Assembly: GCA_960531495.1 (NCBI GenBank)
Contig: OY482860.1
Location: forward strand, 4,183,048 to 4,247,047
Origin: Zeus faber
Taxonomy: Eukaryota > Chordata > Actinopteri > Zeiformes > Zeidae
Direction: 5' to 3'
DNA: 64,000 nt
Position 1 is the first letter of the stretch. Every line of letters begins with the position of its first letter. The translations under genes were made by a program, and so were the position numbers. Below are positions 13,026 to 24,783 of the stretch, piece after piece. The notes under the pieces are model-generated. The model made no database searches and was not told where the DNA came from. It saw nothing but the letters and a program-made list of their open reading frames with translations.

Positions 13026-13562
13026 GATGTTTTTTCATTTAATTTCACCTTTATTTTGTTTTCGGGATACATTGAGTGATGAAATTATTAAGCCCTAAAT
13101 TGACCTTCAGAGCAAGAAATTCAAAACCTTTCTGTACAGTGACGTTTTTATAACTGTAGCCATAGTCACCCCACCTCCTCTTGCATATTTGTCTATTCAA
13201 AACAAATTATAGTAATTTAAAGAAACCTCAGAATCACTGATATTTTTATTTAGCCAAGTTTCAGGCAGCCCCAATACATCGATACATTCGAAAAATCACA
13301 ATCTTGAGATGATCCAATGTTTGATGTTGATGTTGAAGCAGATTTCCAATATTCAGAGGAATTGATGACCATTGATGACCATTTATATTTTTAAAAGTAT
13401 GATGAAATAAGGAAGCTGGGTTAGACTCAGCTGTATGCAATAAGGGGCAGTGGTATGGGACTGTAGGGGTACACTTTGAGCGTTGTATATAAGGTCTAGC
13501 AATGGACCTAACGGTGATGGTTGTATAGTTTGCAGTGGAAGGCCTACCAGTTCCATTTAGTA

Positions 13563-13870
13563 GAACTGAGTGGGCTGCAGGAGGATGGGGTGGAGGAGAG
13601 GACTGTATAGTGAATGCATGTGTTGGGATGATAAAGGAGAGAAGGATGGGGATGGAGGAGATGAGGATGGAGGGTGGAGGAGATGAGGATGGAGAAAAGA
13701 GGAGAGGATGGAGGGGATGAGCACCTAGGATGGAGGAGAGGAGGATGGAGGATGGAAAATGGAGGATGGAGAGGAGAGGGATGAGAGGAACAGAGGAATG
13801 GTGGAGAGGAAGATGGAGAAAGGAGGGGAGGAGGATGAAGGATCAAGGAGGGAGAGTGGAAGATGAAGAA
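13563..13870 (+). repeat. purine-rich GGAGGATGGAG minisatellite, second array
   Basis: Continuous GGATGGAGGAGATGAGGATGG units, the same motif family as 12832-13025. The 128-residue Pro/Ser-rich ORF on the other strand is an artefact of the repeat. Confidence 0.9.
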
Positions 13871-14081
13871 AGGAAGAACAGCAGCCAGGGGGGTTGACTG
13901 AGTCCCTAAAAAAAAAGAAGGAAAATACAATGAAATAAAATAAAATAAAAATGTTTCCTTGTTCCCAGAGGGGGAGGTGGTAAAAAGTTATATGAATTGA
14001 AAGTGGTAATCCGTGAGATTATTTTGTTGAAAGAATCCCAAATTTTATATTTATCTCCTATTTATTTCTACTGAAATATTA

Positions 14082-14086
14082 TTATA

Positions 14087-14126
<40 letters not shown>
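14082..14126. repeat. (ATT)n microsatellite
   Basis: About 14 ATT units. An ATGG tetranucleotide run follows at 14309-14340. Confidence 0.95.
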
Positions 14127-14128
<2 letters not shown>

Positions 14129-15314
14129 TAAATGCTGCGCTCTGTGGCACCAGGCAGACGCAGGTAAAAAAATATGTTGAATTAAAGCGGTAATCCGTCA
14201 GATTGTTTAATTATCTCATGTTTTCTTATATTAAAAATCTTTATTTAGCTTAGCAAATGGATAAAAGGAGGAACATGAGGTGCAATGAGCACCTCTTCAT
14301 AAAGTCTTGGATGGATGGATGGATGGATGAATGGATGGAAGGATAGATGGATTAATAAATGAATGAATAAATTAATACCTAGACTCAATGAACACCTCTT
14401 CATAAAGTGTTGAATGTAACTTTTGAAGTCATTAAATAATAAAAATAATAACAAATAAACAAAAACACAATTATTAAAAAATATTAAAAAAAAACTGACA
14501 AAGAAATTAAAAATATAAATAAAACAAAATTGATCTTGGATGTGCTTCTGATATGTGTGGTCTCGTCCATTGCTGCCTGCAGCTATATTTTTTATTATTA
14601 TTTTGCTCAGATTTGTATTATTATTTTTTTCCTTAGCATTATTCGGGCTAAAAGTGTCTGGCACACAACAACCGCTGACATGGTTGAGGTCTCATTAGAA
14701 AGGGGATGTCTCAGAAATCTCTTTGTTTAAGTTTTATTAATATCGATCTACATTTGGAGCAGGAATTAGTGAAAAACTGCTGAAAATAGCTGGAAGCAGC
14801 TAAACGTTCGTGCATCAATGATATTCCAACGTTCTACAACTTCACCACTCATCATCCAATCCATTATTTATGTGCAGGTTGTAGATCTGGGGGGGCATTC
14901 GCATCGTGGGAGGTGTATGCTGTAGACTCCATTGTTCTGTAGTGGTTGCTTTGGGTAGTATCTGCGCTACAACACCCAGCATTTAATTTGTATTTGATCT
15001 CTTTTGCCTTTTTTGTAAATAAACCCATTCAGTTTGCATCTAACCCGGTGTCATGTCCCTCCTTATTTTGCGGCATTCGACCCAGTCGTAACTACGGTTG
15101 GGCACCGAAAACCGGTGCCAGCATCTACCGGACAGAACCGTAACGCAGGCTGTGCAATAAACACATCACAAAAAACTGCCTGAAATGCGTTAAATAAGAA
15201 AAAAAAAAATATTTACATGCGCCGTACATCGTAAGCTCGTGAAATTTGAATGTTGACAATCCTTACTCAACCCCTATTAAGCTCACGGCCTCCCAGCGCC
15301 ACTAGAGGCTGCTG

Positions 15315-15668
15315 GTGGCACGGTGGCGCAGTGCATTGCACTGCTGCCTCACAGCAAGAAGGTCCAAGAATGTTCTCCCCGTGCTCACATGGGGTTTCCT
15401 CCACCTCACGTCAGTAAGGACCCCCACCAAAAACATGCACCCATCATCGTCTGACTAACGATGGACACTTATCACCTGGTCCCCGGGCGCGTCCACGTAT
15501 GCTGTCCACTGCTCCTGGCTGTGCCCCCGGAGGAAGGACAAGCCAGGATGGGTTAAATGCAGAGGATCCATTTCACCGGCCACCATCAAAGCATGTGCGT
15601 GCGTGTGTGTGTGTGCAAGCATGTGTTGTGGTGTGGTGTGTTGCGTGACGAATAAAGACTGTTTCTTC
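15315..15668 (+). repeat. tRNA-derived SINE-like repeat, copy 1
   Basis: Starts GGTGGCACGGTGGCGCAGTG, a tRNA A-box-like segment, followed by TTGCACTGCTGCCTCACAGC. It continues through CCCCACCAAAAACATGCA, TCCACTGCTCCTGGCTG and CCAGGATGGGT to a GTGTGGTGTG tail with AATAAAGA. Two other copies lie at 22480-22815 (minus) and 42776-43170 (plus). The B-box region is deleted in this copy. Confidence 0.8.
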
Positions 15669-15675
15669 TCCAGCC

Positions 15676-16127
15676 CCATCCGCTGCTCCTCCCTTTAGCC
15701 AATTTCAAACACCTGGGATCAATTACCTTCTTCACCCACACAATATTTATTCTCCAGCTCCTCAGTCACTCATGGCTAGACCGTCAACTAGCTTACCCAA
15801 GTTGTACTGCTACTGGCCAGTTCCCAGTTCCAAGCGCTTAGTTCCTAGTTTATGTCTCCTTGTTTCGTCTTCCCCGAACCTGTTTGTCTCCTCTCCTCGA
15901 CCAAGCCTGTCTGTCCCTCTCCATCCAGCCCGGCTCACTTCTCTCCACCCGCATCCTGGATTCCGGACCCCTCCGGCCCGCTCGTCATCATCCCTGCCTT
16001 GTCCTGCTCTATCCCTACCCAACCGGATCCTTACGGTCATCTCCACGGCGTTGTCTAATAAACATCCTCTGTCTGCCTCCCCATCTCTGTGTCGTGCGTT
16101 TGGGTCCCTCGTAGCTCCGGTCATAAC
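15676..16127 (+). repeat. LTR-like repeat with poly(A) signal
   Basis: C-rich sequence with TAATAAACATCC near 16059, then a terminal GTGCGTTTGGGTCCCTCG and CATAACA. Same layout as 43545-43915 (AATAAACTCC, then GGGTTCACCTC and CTAACA). The resemblance is to solo LTRs of fish retroelements, without proof of boundaries. Confidence 0.45.
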
Positions 16128-16129
16128 AC

Positions 16130-16690
16130 CTCCAAGTCAGTCGAAAACATATTCTGTGTTTGTGTCCTCAAACATGGAGTTGAGCAACCGGTCTGACTCA
16201 TGTCTGTTTAATTTTAGTCCCAAAAGTTAAAAGTTGATGAAATGCCTTTAAGGGACATGCAGTGTTCAGTCCATTACAATGGAACTGTGTTGCTGGGAAC
16301 TTCCACACGGTGTGATTTCCACAGAGACACTGTCAGGCAGGACTCTGTGGACTACAGGTAGAAGATGCCATGTTCTAACTTTTAGGATAAAGAAATAACA
16401 TGCAACAAGTGTATTGACTCTCAAAGTGGTCTCTGCCAAGTAGAGACAGTGCTCCCACGTTACCCACAATGAAATGTGTTAAAGCCACCGGCCCGTCACT
16501 ACCCGATCCGTCCTGGAATTGTTTTTAAAAAACACAATCCAACAGACATTGCAGTTATTTTAAATTGCCATGTTCGATTTATATTTATTTAGTTAATTAG
16601 GTTGTTTCCCCCACATATTTATTTCATTTAAAGAGATGATGTTTTGTTGAGTTTAGAGGAAAATATTTTAAAGGGAGTAGGTAAATTAAA
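16130..16690 (+). repeat. dispersed repeat, copy 2 (partner at 30-600)
   Basis: See 30-600. This copy lies inside the hAT-like element and may be part of its internal sequence. Confidence 0.75.
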
Positions 16691-17434
16691 CATTTCTTAT
16701 AGTTATGTCTTATTATAATGAATGTTCTGATTAGTTGGTTAGGTATTCATGTGCAATCTGTTCAATAAAGCATGTTTGAAATAATTTATTCCATTTTTTT
16801 AATTCAGTGTGCATAGGCTATTCAATGTATGGGGTCTATGTTAGCAGTTTACCTATTAAAGCATAAAGACAAAGGAACGGTATAGCTAATATGCACACAT
16901 CAATATTTGTTTATTTATTGCAAGTCATATTGTCAACACCATCTTTAATGTCTAAAACCGTTGTTTTGTGAATTTTTTTATTTTTAGTATTGTTTCAGGC
17001 ACCATTTAGGCACCGGTACCATTTAAAGGGTTTATAACGGTATCGGAAGAAAAAAAACAAAAACATATCCAACCCTAGTCGTGACAGGCAGACTCTAGGA
17101 GCCGATGACACGTTCCATGGGGCTTGGAAAATTGTAACTCATGTGAGCAGTAATTCTGTCTCCATACTCGAAAAACTAATTAGTCGGAGAGTCCTTACCA
17201 CGTCAGTCAATGCTGTGTTCAATGGAAACTCAGAAAATTGAAACTCGTTTTACTAGTAATTCTGATACAAAGACAAGCGACAGCACAAACTGATGCTACG
17301 CTCCATAGGAACTCAAAAAATTGCTATAAGTGTCTATACAAAGTGATAATGTGTTTCATGAGAACTTGGAAAACTGTAATTTGTATCCAACATGACTAAC
17401 CTGGACCCTGTGTATTGCTGCCTGCAGCTATATT

Positions 17435-17436
17435 TG

Positions 17437-17481
<45 letters not shown>
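17435..17481. repeat. (ATT)n microsatellite near a pcdh15 donor
   Basis: About 15 ATT units, ending roughly 50 bases downstream (in gene direction) of the donor at 17531. Confidence 0.95.
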
Positions 17482-17482
<1 letters not shown>

Positions 17483-17531
17483 GAAATGTAATGTAATGTA
17501 ATTATGATGATGATTATGATGAGGTTCTCAC

Positions 17532-17648
17532 CGCTGGGTCCTGGTCCTCGGCCAACACAGTGGTGATGATCGTTCCTTTCTCTGCATTCGGAGCCACCAG
17601 ACCCTTGTACAGCGCTTGGCTGAAGACCGGAGAGAAATCATTCATATC
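17532..17648 (-). CDS. pcdh15: pcdh15 exon, EC8-EC9 linker and first half of EC9
   Basis: 117-bp exon, 39 codons, phase 0 at both ends. The acceptor is AATTTTTAG and the donor is GTGAGA. It starts with the inter-repeat calcium motif DMNDFSPVF (human DMNDYPPVF), followed by [18 protein letters not shown] and the DXD-like AEDQDP. It is too short to be called reliably by ORF length and was found from the frame and splice sites. A 47-bp ATT repeat sits about 50 bp past the donor. Confidence 0.95.
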
Positions 17649-17814
17649 CTAAAAATTAAAAGTAAATGAGTCACATGATGCCACTGTCAGTGAAATCCTT
17701 AATAAGAACAAGAAACATCAGCACAGCCACTGTTTTTATTTTACAACAGAATAATGTAATACTATTGAAATAACATAAAATGTTCAATGTTATTCACTCA
17801 TTTATTTAGATATC

Positions 17815-17856
17815 CACCTGTCAGTGGTTTTAATGTTGTGGCTGATCGGTATATAT
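17815..17856 (+). mobile_element. terminal fragment of a Tc1-like transposon
   Basis: CACCTGTCAGTGGTTTTAAT followed by GTTGTGGCTGATCGG and TA is the terminus of the same Tc1-like family as 54737-55432, whose opposite end reads GACCAGCCACAAGATTACAA. Only the last 40 bases remain. Confidence 0.75.
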
Positions 17857-19388
17857 ATATATATGCATATGCAGTATATATAAAAATGTAGGTCTGCATA
17901 TTGTTCTTATTTCACCATAGTTTCACTTTGATGCTACAGCCCAAATATTCCCCAAAAATGGATAACGCTTGGCATTGTAAGGGTCAAATAAAATACGGCG
18001 CTACTTTTTATTATCTCCCATTTCCAGCTGATGCCATGTGCATATTTATTGGGTAATAATATTATGATAGCGGCGGCTTCTTTTGATTTTAATTAACAAC
18101 GACATCTAGTTATTTAGGGCCAGCTTCACCATTTTGTTGATTTTCCATTCATTTTTCAAGAGTATTAGAAAATTGCCTCCTGCTTTAAAAATTTGTATTA
18201 ATTCCTTCTCTTCACCTTTGTCCCAAAACACCAACTATGTGGTAGAGGCAATGGATTTTAAATCTCTGAACACATGGATAAGGCAAAGTAAACAGTAATA
18301 AATTATGCATTGAGTCATTTATTTATATTTGATTTTTCTCGTTTTTACCTGTTTCATCAAAATTCTCTCAGAATCAGTGGCCTATAGACATAACGTTTCC
18401 ATTGTTACCACAATGCCACTCTGATCATTATAGGTACTTTATATTGTTTTGGTCTGATAATTTGGCAGCTTATGAGCCCAGAAGCTACCGTTTAACTAAG
18501 TGTTGAAAAAAACCATTACACAAAATAAAATGACTTAAGTTTATAGTTAATAGCTGTCATAAATCTCAACTTTTATTCATAATGTGAATAAAGGTTTTTG
18601 TCATTCTTTACAGTATAAAAGACCAAAGAACCGCCTTCAATCAGAGCCTTGCCCTTATAATTACCAAGCAGAATACACAATGAAAATGAAGCTTTTTCCA
18701 ACTTTGCTTTTAAATGCCAAGAATAAAGCTTATAGAAATAACTTAATATCCAAAACCGGAACTGTTCTTTGTCTTTTCGATGATTTTCTGCATTTGTTTA
18801 AGCAACAAACAACAATTGCTTTCACTGAGCTTTGTAGCTGGATTGTAGCTGTTAGTGTCACATGGATCTAAACAAAGGGTATTTGGCATTTTCCCTCTGG
18901 AAATCTATGGCTCTTTCCTTGAATAACAAAGATTTTATTTATTTTGTTTGTTCTCATTGTGATCACAATCCCATTTACAAAAGAGACCTGTGAACAAATG
19001 ACTTGGATAGCATCAATCAATCAAACAATACAATTTAGGTCTTTCAGGTCTTCTCAGCAGGTAAAAACTTCAATTTCACGTTTTTTTTAATTCCAGCAGA
19101 AAGGTCAGTTAGTCAGTTAGATCAGTTAGAACTGGGCTTCAAGATCTTAGGTAGATTTAATATTAAGGCCTTATATATGAGAACATAGTGCACAAATTCA
19201 CATGGGGACAGTCATTGAACGGGACGGGTGTAACAGTCCTCTCAATATTTCAGCAATGAAAAAATACATTTCAATTAAATCAAACAAAACCCACAACCAC
19301 AGTCAGGTTTGATCTCTGGACCTTATTTTCAGGTGCAATTCACTCAATTGTCAACAATAATGATGCTTCCCTCACCTAGTTCCAACTA

Positions 19389-19811
19389 CAGGGGTACCTC
19401 GACTTACGACTGCATCTACTTACGACTAATCCAAGATACGAGATACGCGTGGAAATTTGCAGTTGGCGCGTCGGCGGCCAGTCAGCAGTCAGTCAGCAGT
19501 CAGTCAGCAGTCAGTCAGCAGTCAGTCAGCGGGCGACCTACATCGTGTGTGCATGTAGTTTGTGGCTTATCCATATCTTCTTCATATTTACTGTGTTTGT
19601 GCTGTGTATTTTGTTTATTTTCACCCTTCATGATGAGTCCTAAGAAGAAGGATGATGGGAAAAAGGGCAATGATTCCCATTGAAACAAAGAAGGAAATCA
19701 TAGAAAAATATGAGCGTGGTGTATATGGGAAAAATTGCTTCGACATACGACTGTTTTAACATACGACCGTTCTTATAGAACCAATTACAGTCGTAAGTCG
19801 GGGTACCACTA
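19389..19811 (+). mobile_element. Tigger/pogo-like deletion derivative (MITE)
   Basis: Left end CAGGGGTACCTCGACTTACG and right end, inverted, TAGTGGTACCCCGACTTACG form a terminal inverted repeat of about 24 bp, each flanked by TA. The interior keeps a scrap of Tigger-type transposase: MSPKKKDDGKK, then in another frame IPIETKKEIIEKYERGV, a known N-terminal CENP-B-like segment. Everything after that is deleted. A tandem CAGTCAGTCAG array (19478-19531) has expanded inside. Confidence 0.88.
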
Positions 19812-19899
19812 TACTAACATTTCGTCACTCTGATAATTGATTTCTCAAATTAAATCTCCACCTGTGTTTTAGTTATTATTCCATTCCAAGTTTTTAAAG

Positions 19900-21420
19900 G
19901 TTTTCCCCACTGTCTGCCTTTCTATTTAATGGATTATTAACAGTTCTCTGACCTTTCCAAACTGTTTCAAACATGCAATTATTCAACCGCTGAAAAATAA
20001 CAAATTGGGATCCTCCATCACTCAATAATTGCAGATCAATTTCTAAATGATCCTTTTTATCCTAAGGTACTGGAGAAAGTAATTTCAACCCAATTAATCG
20101 CTTTTATGAACAATAACAATATTTTTAACTTTTTTTTTTGTCAGGTTTTAGGGCTCGCCACAGCACAGAGATAGCCCTTGTGAAGGTCTCTCAGAGCCAA
20201 CTGTTAACAGAAGATAGAGATGACTGCTCTGTCCTCGTGCTTTTAGATTAGAGGGCCACGTTCAACACAATTGATGTTGCTGTCCTCCTGCACTGTCTGG
20301 AAACATGGGTTGGTCTTAAGGAAACTGCTCTACAACTCTGACGTTCATATGTCATGGACATGTCATGTCCAACAGAATATTTTCCATTGTGATAGCAAAT
20401 GCCAGGTCTTCTGTTACTGATTTAAATTGTAGTTGTGGTGTGGGGGTGGTGTGGTTTAAGCAGCCTTGGGCCCGGGACTAGGGTGGCTGTACGCCTGTTG
20501 CTTGTTAGACCAATCAACAAGCAACAGGTAAAACCCTTATCCCCGCAGCCACAGAGGAGGAGCGCTTGTCATGACATGTTTTCCATCTGCTCTGGTATTG
20601 GTACTTTGTACATTGTTACTTGTCAAGATCCTTGCCTGTGTCGGAGGGCCCTGGAAGCGCCACTCGGGTGGTGTGTGGCATGCAGACAGGTATTAATGCT
20701 TTTATTTTCTCCTGCCTGGACTACTGACATGCACTTTATGCTGGTATCAGACAGTCAGAGCTCCCTTCACTGACTCTATCTAGTGCAGAACGTTGCTGCC
20801 AAAATTTGAATAGGCACCAAGAAATACTTTGCCCCTGTCCTAGCCAACTTACACTGGCTGCCAGTTTTATTACGCATTGATTTTAAAATTGTATTGATTA
20901 CTTTTAACGCTTGAAATGGCTCCAAATGATATAAAGGATTTATTGACTCCCTATGTGGCCGGGCTTTCTCAGTCGATGTAGGTAGCTCTGCTTGTTATTG
21001 CCGTGCCTGGTGACCGGGCCTTTGCTGTCAGAGCCCCCAGACTGAGAAACAGACTGCCTTTTGACATCCAACAGGCTACACTTTTAGCGTCTTTTAAATC
21101 CCTTCTTAAAACTTTCTTAAATAGGAAATGGTTTTTGAATTCTAAAATATAAGTTACTGGGTTTTATCATTTGACTCCAGCCATTTTTTAAACTTTATTT
21201 TATATTATATATTTATTTATATATTATTATTTATATTTTATTTATGTTTTATGATCCCTGTGTTGTTTTTATTTGTTAAATTTTTACCTGCTATTGCTCT
21301 TTTATCTGTATTGTTTTTATCTGTGCTGTTATTATCTGTATTTTTTTCCATGAAGCAACCTTGTTGAGAAAAGTTCTATGTAAATAAAGTTAATTATTGT
21401 TATTTTATTATTATACTGTA
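19900..21420 (+). pseudogene. L2-type LINE reverse transcriptase remnant
   Basis: Frame-broken similarity runs in order through reverse transcriptase motifs of fish L2 elements: a YRPISNLPFLSKVLEK-like stretch (about 20030-20100), [13 protein letters not shown]-like (20150-20190), VLLDLSAAFNTIDVAVLLH-like (20240-20300), a C-terminal RNRLPFDIQ segment (21045-21075) and TFKSLLKTFL (21090-21120). It ends in AATAAAGTTAATTATTGTTATT-type 3' repeats typical of L2. Many stops make it a dead copy. Confidence 0.85.
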
Positions 21421-22479
21421 ATACGTACTATGTTTGCAGAAAAAATGTGACACAAAGTTACCACCAGATTCAAGACATTATTCAGTCTGTGGATCATTCC
21501 AAATTGACAATGCCACGCCCGACGCCGCCATATAAGAAAGTTCCTACGGCAGGCTCAGAGAAGTGCAGGAGATGACTCATAGACTGTAGGACTCCGAAAA
21601 TGTGAACCATTGCCACTTAAGATTACAGAAAGCAACCTTGCAACAAGACTGCAATAGAAATGACTGTTTCCGAAGTCGATTTCTGCTAACTATCTATCAT
21701 AACATAACATTTTCCCCTGAAAATGTCAAACTCACTCCTCGTACACAAACAAACACACTAAAAAATAAGTGTTTTTCAAGCACAAGTAAAAGAGAAAAGA
21801 TTGGAACATTCATTTGTTGACCGGTACGAGCCGCAGGACGCCCCATCCATCACCGGGAGGCAAGCGCCAAGCAGCACAGAAACCCAGTAAAGAAAAACAA
21901 AGAAAGAGAAATCAAACGCTGGCGTCTTCAAAGAAGCCTCTGAAGGTGGAGAATGTGCTCCATCCCAGGATGGAAGCTAGTGTGACGCCATTAAGCTCCG
22001 TCTAATTCCTGTCGGCCATTTGGAAGCGGGTTTGATACCAGCAGCAGGAGCACGGTGTTACATCTCGTCCTTTTCAGAGGACAAAGCCCCGACAAGAAAG
22101 TAAAATAACCCACTCTACTGAGCTGTGGGTGTTTCAAACATCTGAGATGACGTGGAGTGCGTCACCAAATAACATGCAGACGATGTCACGTTTTCAGATT
22201 CCCATACGAAACAAAAATCTTGAGTTTCTGCCGATTCCGATACTCATCCGATATTTTTCCACTAATTCTTGACCCTCCTTACTCTCGTAACTTTATTCTA
22301 AGCAGCTGAATAAATGTGTCACATTCCTTCATGTGATGCTTCTGCAAGTGCTTCATCCAGTTACATTAAAGATTCCAGTTTGTTTGTTAGTGCCGCCCCT
22401 CGATACGCTAGCTTTACAAATTATTCCCACTCCACTGTTTTTTGCTTTGCTCCACCCTTAAAGGCTTAAATCAAATTCT

Positions 22480-22815
22480 TAGAACAGAAGAAGAACAATC
22501 TTTGATCGTCACACGGCACACCACACTACAACACATGCACGCACACACACACACACATGTACACGCTTTGGACGGTGGCTGGTGAAATGAGGCCTCTGCT
22601 TTTAACCCATCCTGGCTTGTCCTTCCTCCGGGGGCACAGCCAGGAGCAGTGGGCAGCATTCATGGACGTGCCCGGGGACTTGGTGATGAGTGTCCATCGC
22701 TGGTCAGACGATGATGTTGTGCATGTTCTTAGTGGCGGTCCTTACTGACGTTAGGTGGAGGAAACCCCATGTGAGCACGGGGAGAACATGCAAACTCCAC
22801 ACAGAAAGGGGATTG
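22480..22815 (-). repeat. tRNA-derived SINE-like repeat, copy 2
   Basis: Reverse complement of the family at 15315-15668: CCATCCTGGCTTGTCCTTCC, GCCAGGAGCAGTGG, CTTACTGACGTTAGG and GAGAACATGCAAACTCC occur in order, and the tail carries a CA array at 22533-22556. The tRNA-like head is lost. Confidence 0.8.
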
Positions 22816-23068
22816 AGGTGGGTTTGATATCTAACTTAACTTTCTTAACTTTTTATATCCCAGGTGTTATTCCTGGAATGCTGCTTAATGTTTTTTTTAT
22901 TTTTCTCAAGGGCCTGTTTTCCACCGGCCATTATCAGCGTGAATTTGGAGGTTGAATGTTAGATGACAAATGCTATATTTTGGTTAAATAAATGTATAAT
23001 CCTTGATTCAATACATTATCCTTTTGTTTATGTTTAAACAAAAATGTCAGCAGTTATGACTCGAGGCA

Positions 23069-23095
23069 CAAAAAAAAAAAAAAAAAAAAATAAAA

Positions 23096-23158
<63 letters not shown>

Positions 23159-23210
23159 TATATACTGTATATACACACATACACACACACACACACACTC
23201 ACACACACAT
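23069..23210. repeat. poly(A), (TA)n and (CA)n arrays
   Basis: A-rich tract (23069-23099), TA array (23098-23157), then CA array (about 23174-23210), 80-220 bases past the donor of the EC8 exon. Confidence 0.95.
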
Positions 23211-23287
23211 ACAATCATCACGGTGTGTACTTGGGGGGGACACATGAGGGCCCTTAACAAAATGGCCGAGGGACTTGTAACTCTTAC

Positions 23288-23518
23288 CGTGATGCGGATC
23301 GTGACGGTAGCCTGGCCCGGAGGCATGACGCCGCCCTGGTCAGAGGCCTCCACCTGGAAAGTGTAGGACGCCCCCATGCCCATGGCTGCCAGGTCCTCAA
23401 AGTCCAGGGTCTGCAGCAGGGCCACCTCCCCCGTCACAGGGTGCACGGAGAACAGCTGCCGGGTCGACTCGGACCTGATCCGGTACGTGACGTTGGAGAA
23501 CAGGTCTGCGTCTACCGC
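23288..23518 (-). CDS. pcdh15: pcdh15 exon, body of cadherin repeat EC8
   Basis: 231-bp exon, 77 codons, phase 0 at both ends. The acceptor is CCTCCAAG and the donor is GTAAGA. It begins with AVDADLFSNVTYRIR (the DXD calcium motif, then the C strand with an NVT sequon). It runs through FSVHPVTGEVALL, LDFEDLAA (position of the usual LDRE, here without the Arg), a FQVEASDQGG strand and MPPGQATVTI. Human PCDH15 shares NVSYRIRS, HPFTGELSLL and MPPGIATVTV. About 80 bp past the donor the intron holds CA and TA arrays. The frame is intact. Confidence 0.95.
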
Positions 23519-24156
23519 CTTGGAGGAGGAGAAGAATAACAAGATGTTACTGAGGCGACCCGTGTGTGTGAGGGATGTAGAGGTTAACAGAAGGAAAGAT
23601 GCTGACACCAGGGAAGCACAGAAATATATCTACCAGAAATCTCTCTCTTTCTATACATGTCTGTCTGTCTGTCTGTCTGTCTATATTTAATGCAAAATAT
23701 AATATATATAATGCAAATTATAATATAGGCCTCCAATTTCTGAATTGATTTAAAAAAATAATAATATTGATACATTGTTTGGAAATTATGCCACCCTTTT
23801 GGGCTTAAATCAAATGCCACATTAGTAACAAATTAATTGAAACATTTGTGAAAGTGTAATATTTTTGCAAATTCTAAAATCTAAAATGTCAATATACAGT
23901 ACAATATTAGTACTACCGTGAGCCCTCTCATCAATATGGATATTGGATTAAATCGATATGGGCTTGAATGGTGATATCCTGCCCGACACAGATGGTGTAC
24001 ATTGATAGATTTGTTTTAGATACAGAATTTAAATATAGGAAACTTTTTCAATGGTTTGGACTCAAAGCAGACATTAGTCTTGTGTCTTGTCTATATTCTG
24101 TGCACAGTATGTGAAGAAAGCAGCATCTGTGGTTGGAGGTTATTAGAGACATTTCT

Positions 24157-24292
<136 letters not shown>

Positions 24293-24737
24293 AAGTCAGG
24301 TCAGTCTTTTTGTGAAGGGACGATAAGCTTTTAGCTTTGTGCGGACTTCTAGGAATGATATTACTCTCTCATATTAACACACTTGAATACAAAACAAAAA
24401 TAAATAAAAGTGCACAGGCTGAAGGTCCCTCTATCCATCGGTGGCTTCACAAATGGAGGTAAATGAGATGAATTGTACAAACAAATCACAAACAAATCCT
24501 CAAAACAGCAATAATGGAAGCAACATTATCTTTCGAGATGGTGGGAGATGATTTCCGCAGCTAATTATTTTATTCCTAGAAAATGTAATATTTGGAAAAA
24601 ACATTGTGGGCAAAGGGGTAAGGCTTAAAACGCAGGCGAGCCAGGTTTGGCTGAAGGTGAACCAGGAAACCCCCCAAAAACCAAAAGGGGGGAAACACAC
24701 CGAAGAAATGATGCTAGAGGTGGTTGTGTTGGAGATC

Positions 24738-24739
24738 GA

Positions 24740-24783
<44 letters not shown>

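Larger units (their letters stand above)
15093..17077. mobile_element. hAT-like composite element with 8-bp target duplication
   Basis: Ends TACGGTTGGGCACCG and ATCCAACCCTA are imperfect inverted repeats. They are flanked by GTCGTAAC (15085-15092) and GTCGTGAC (17078-17085), an 8-bp target duplication with one mismatch, as made by hAT transposases. The subterminal CACCGGTACC-type sequence is present at both ends. No transposase is encoded. Inside are a tRNA-derived SINE (15315-15668), an LTR-like repeat (15676-16127) and a repeat shared with 30-600, so this is a non-autonomous element with nested insertions or cargo. Confidence 0.7.
11955..17531. other. pcdh15 intron within EC9
   Basis: Holds ATTCAAG-type (11993-12031), AAATA (12225-12256) and AACCTTC (12355-12390) short tandem repeats, two GGA-rich minisatellites, ATT and ATGG arrays, and the hAT-like composite 15093-17077. 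I see nothing identifiable in 13030-13560 and 14400-14950. Confidence 0.7.
17649..23287. other. pcdh15 intron between EC8 and EC9 exons
   Basis: Contains a short Tc1-like terminus (17815-17856), the Tigger-like element 19389-19811, the L2 remnant 19900-21420, a SINE copy (22480-22815) and TA/CA arrays. I see nothing identifiable in 17900-19300 and 21430-22480, apart from a possible hAT-like scrap near 22225-22260. Confidence 0.7.

Noticed and set aside
13544-13930. 128-residue Pro/Ser/His open frame
   Set aside because: Complement of the GGA minisatellite.
19478-19531. regular short repeats resembling a CRISPR array
   Set aside because: Simple CAGTCAGTCAG tandem repeat without spacers, inside a eukaryotic transposon.
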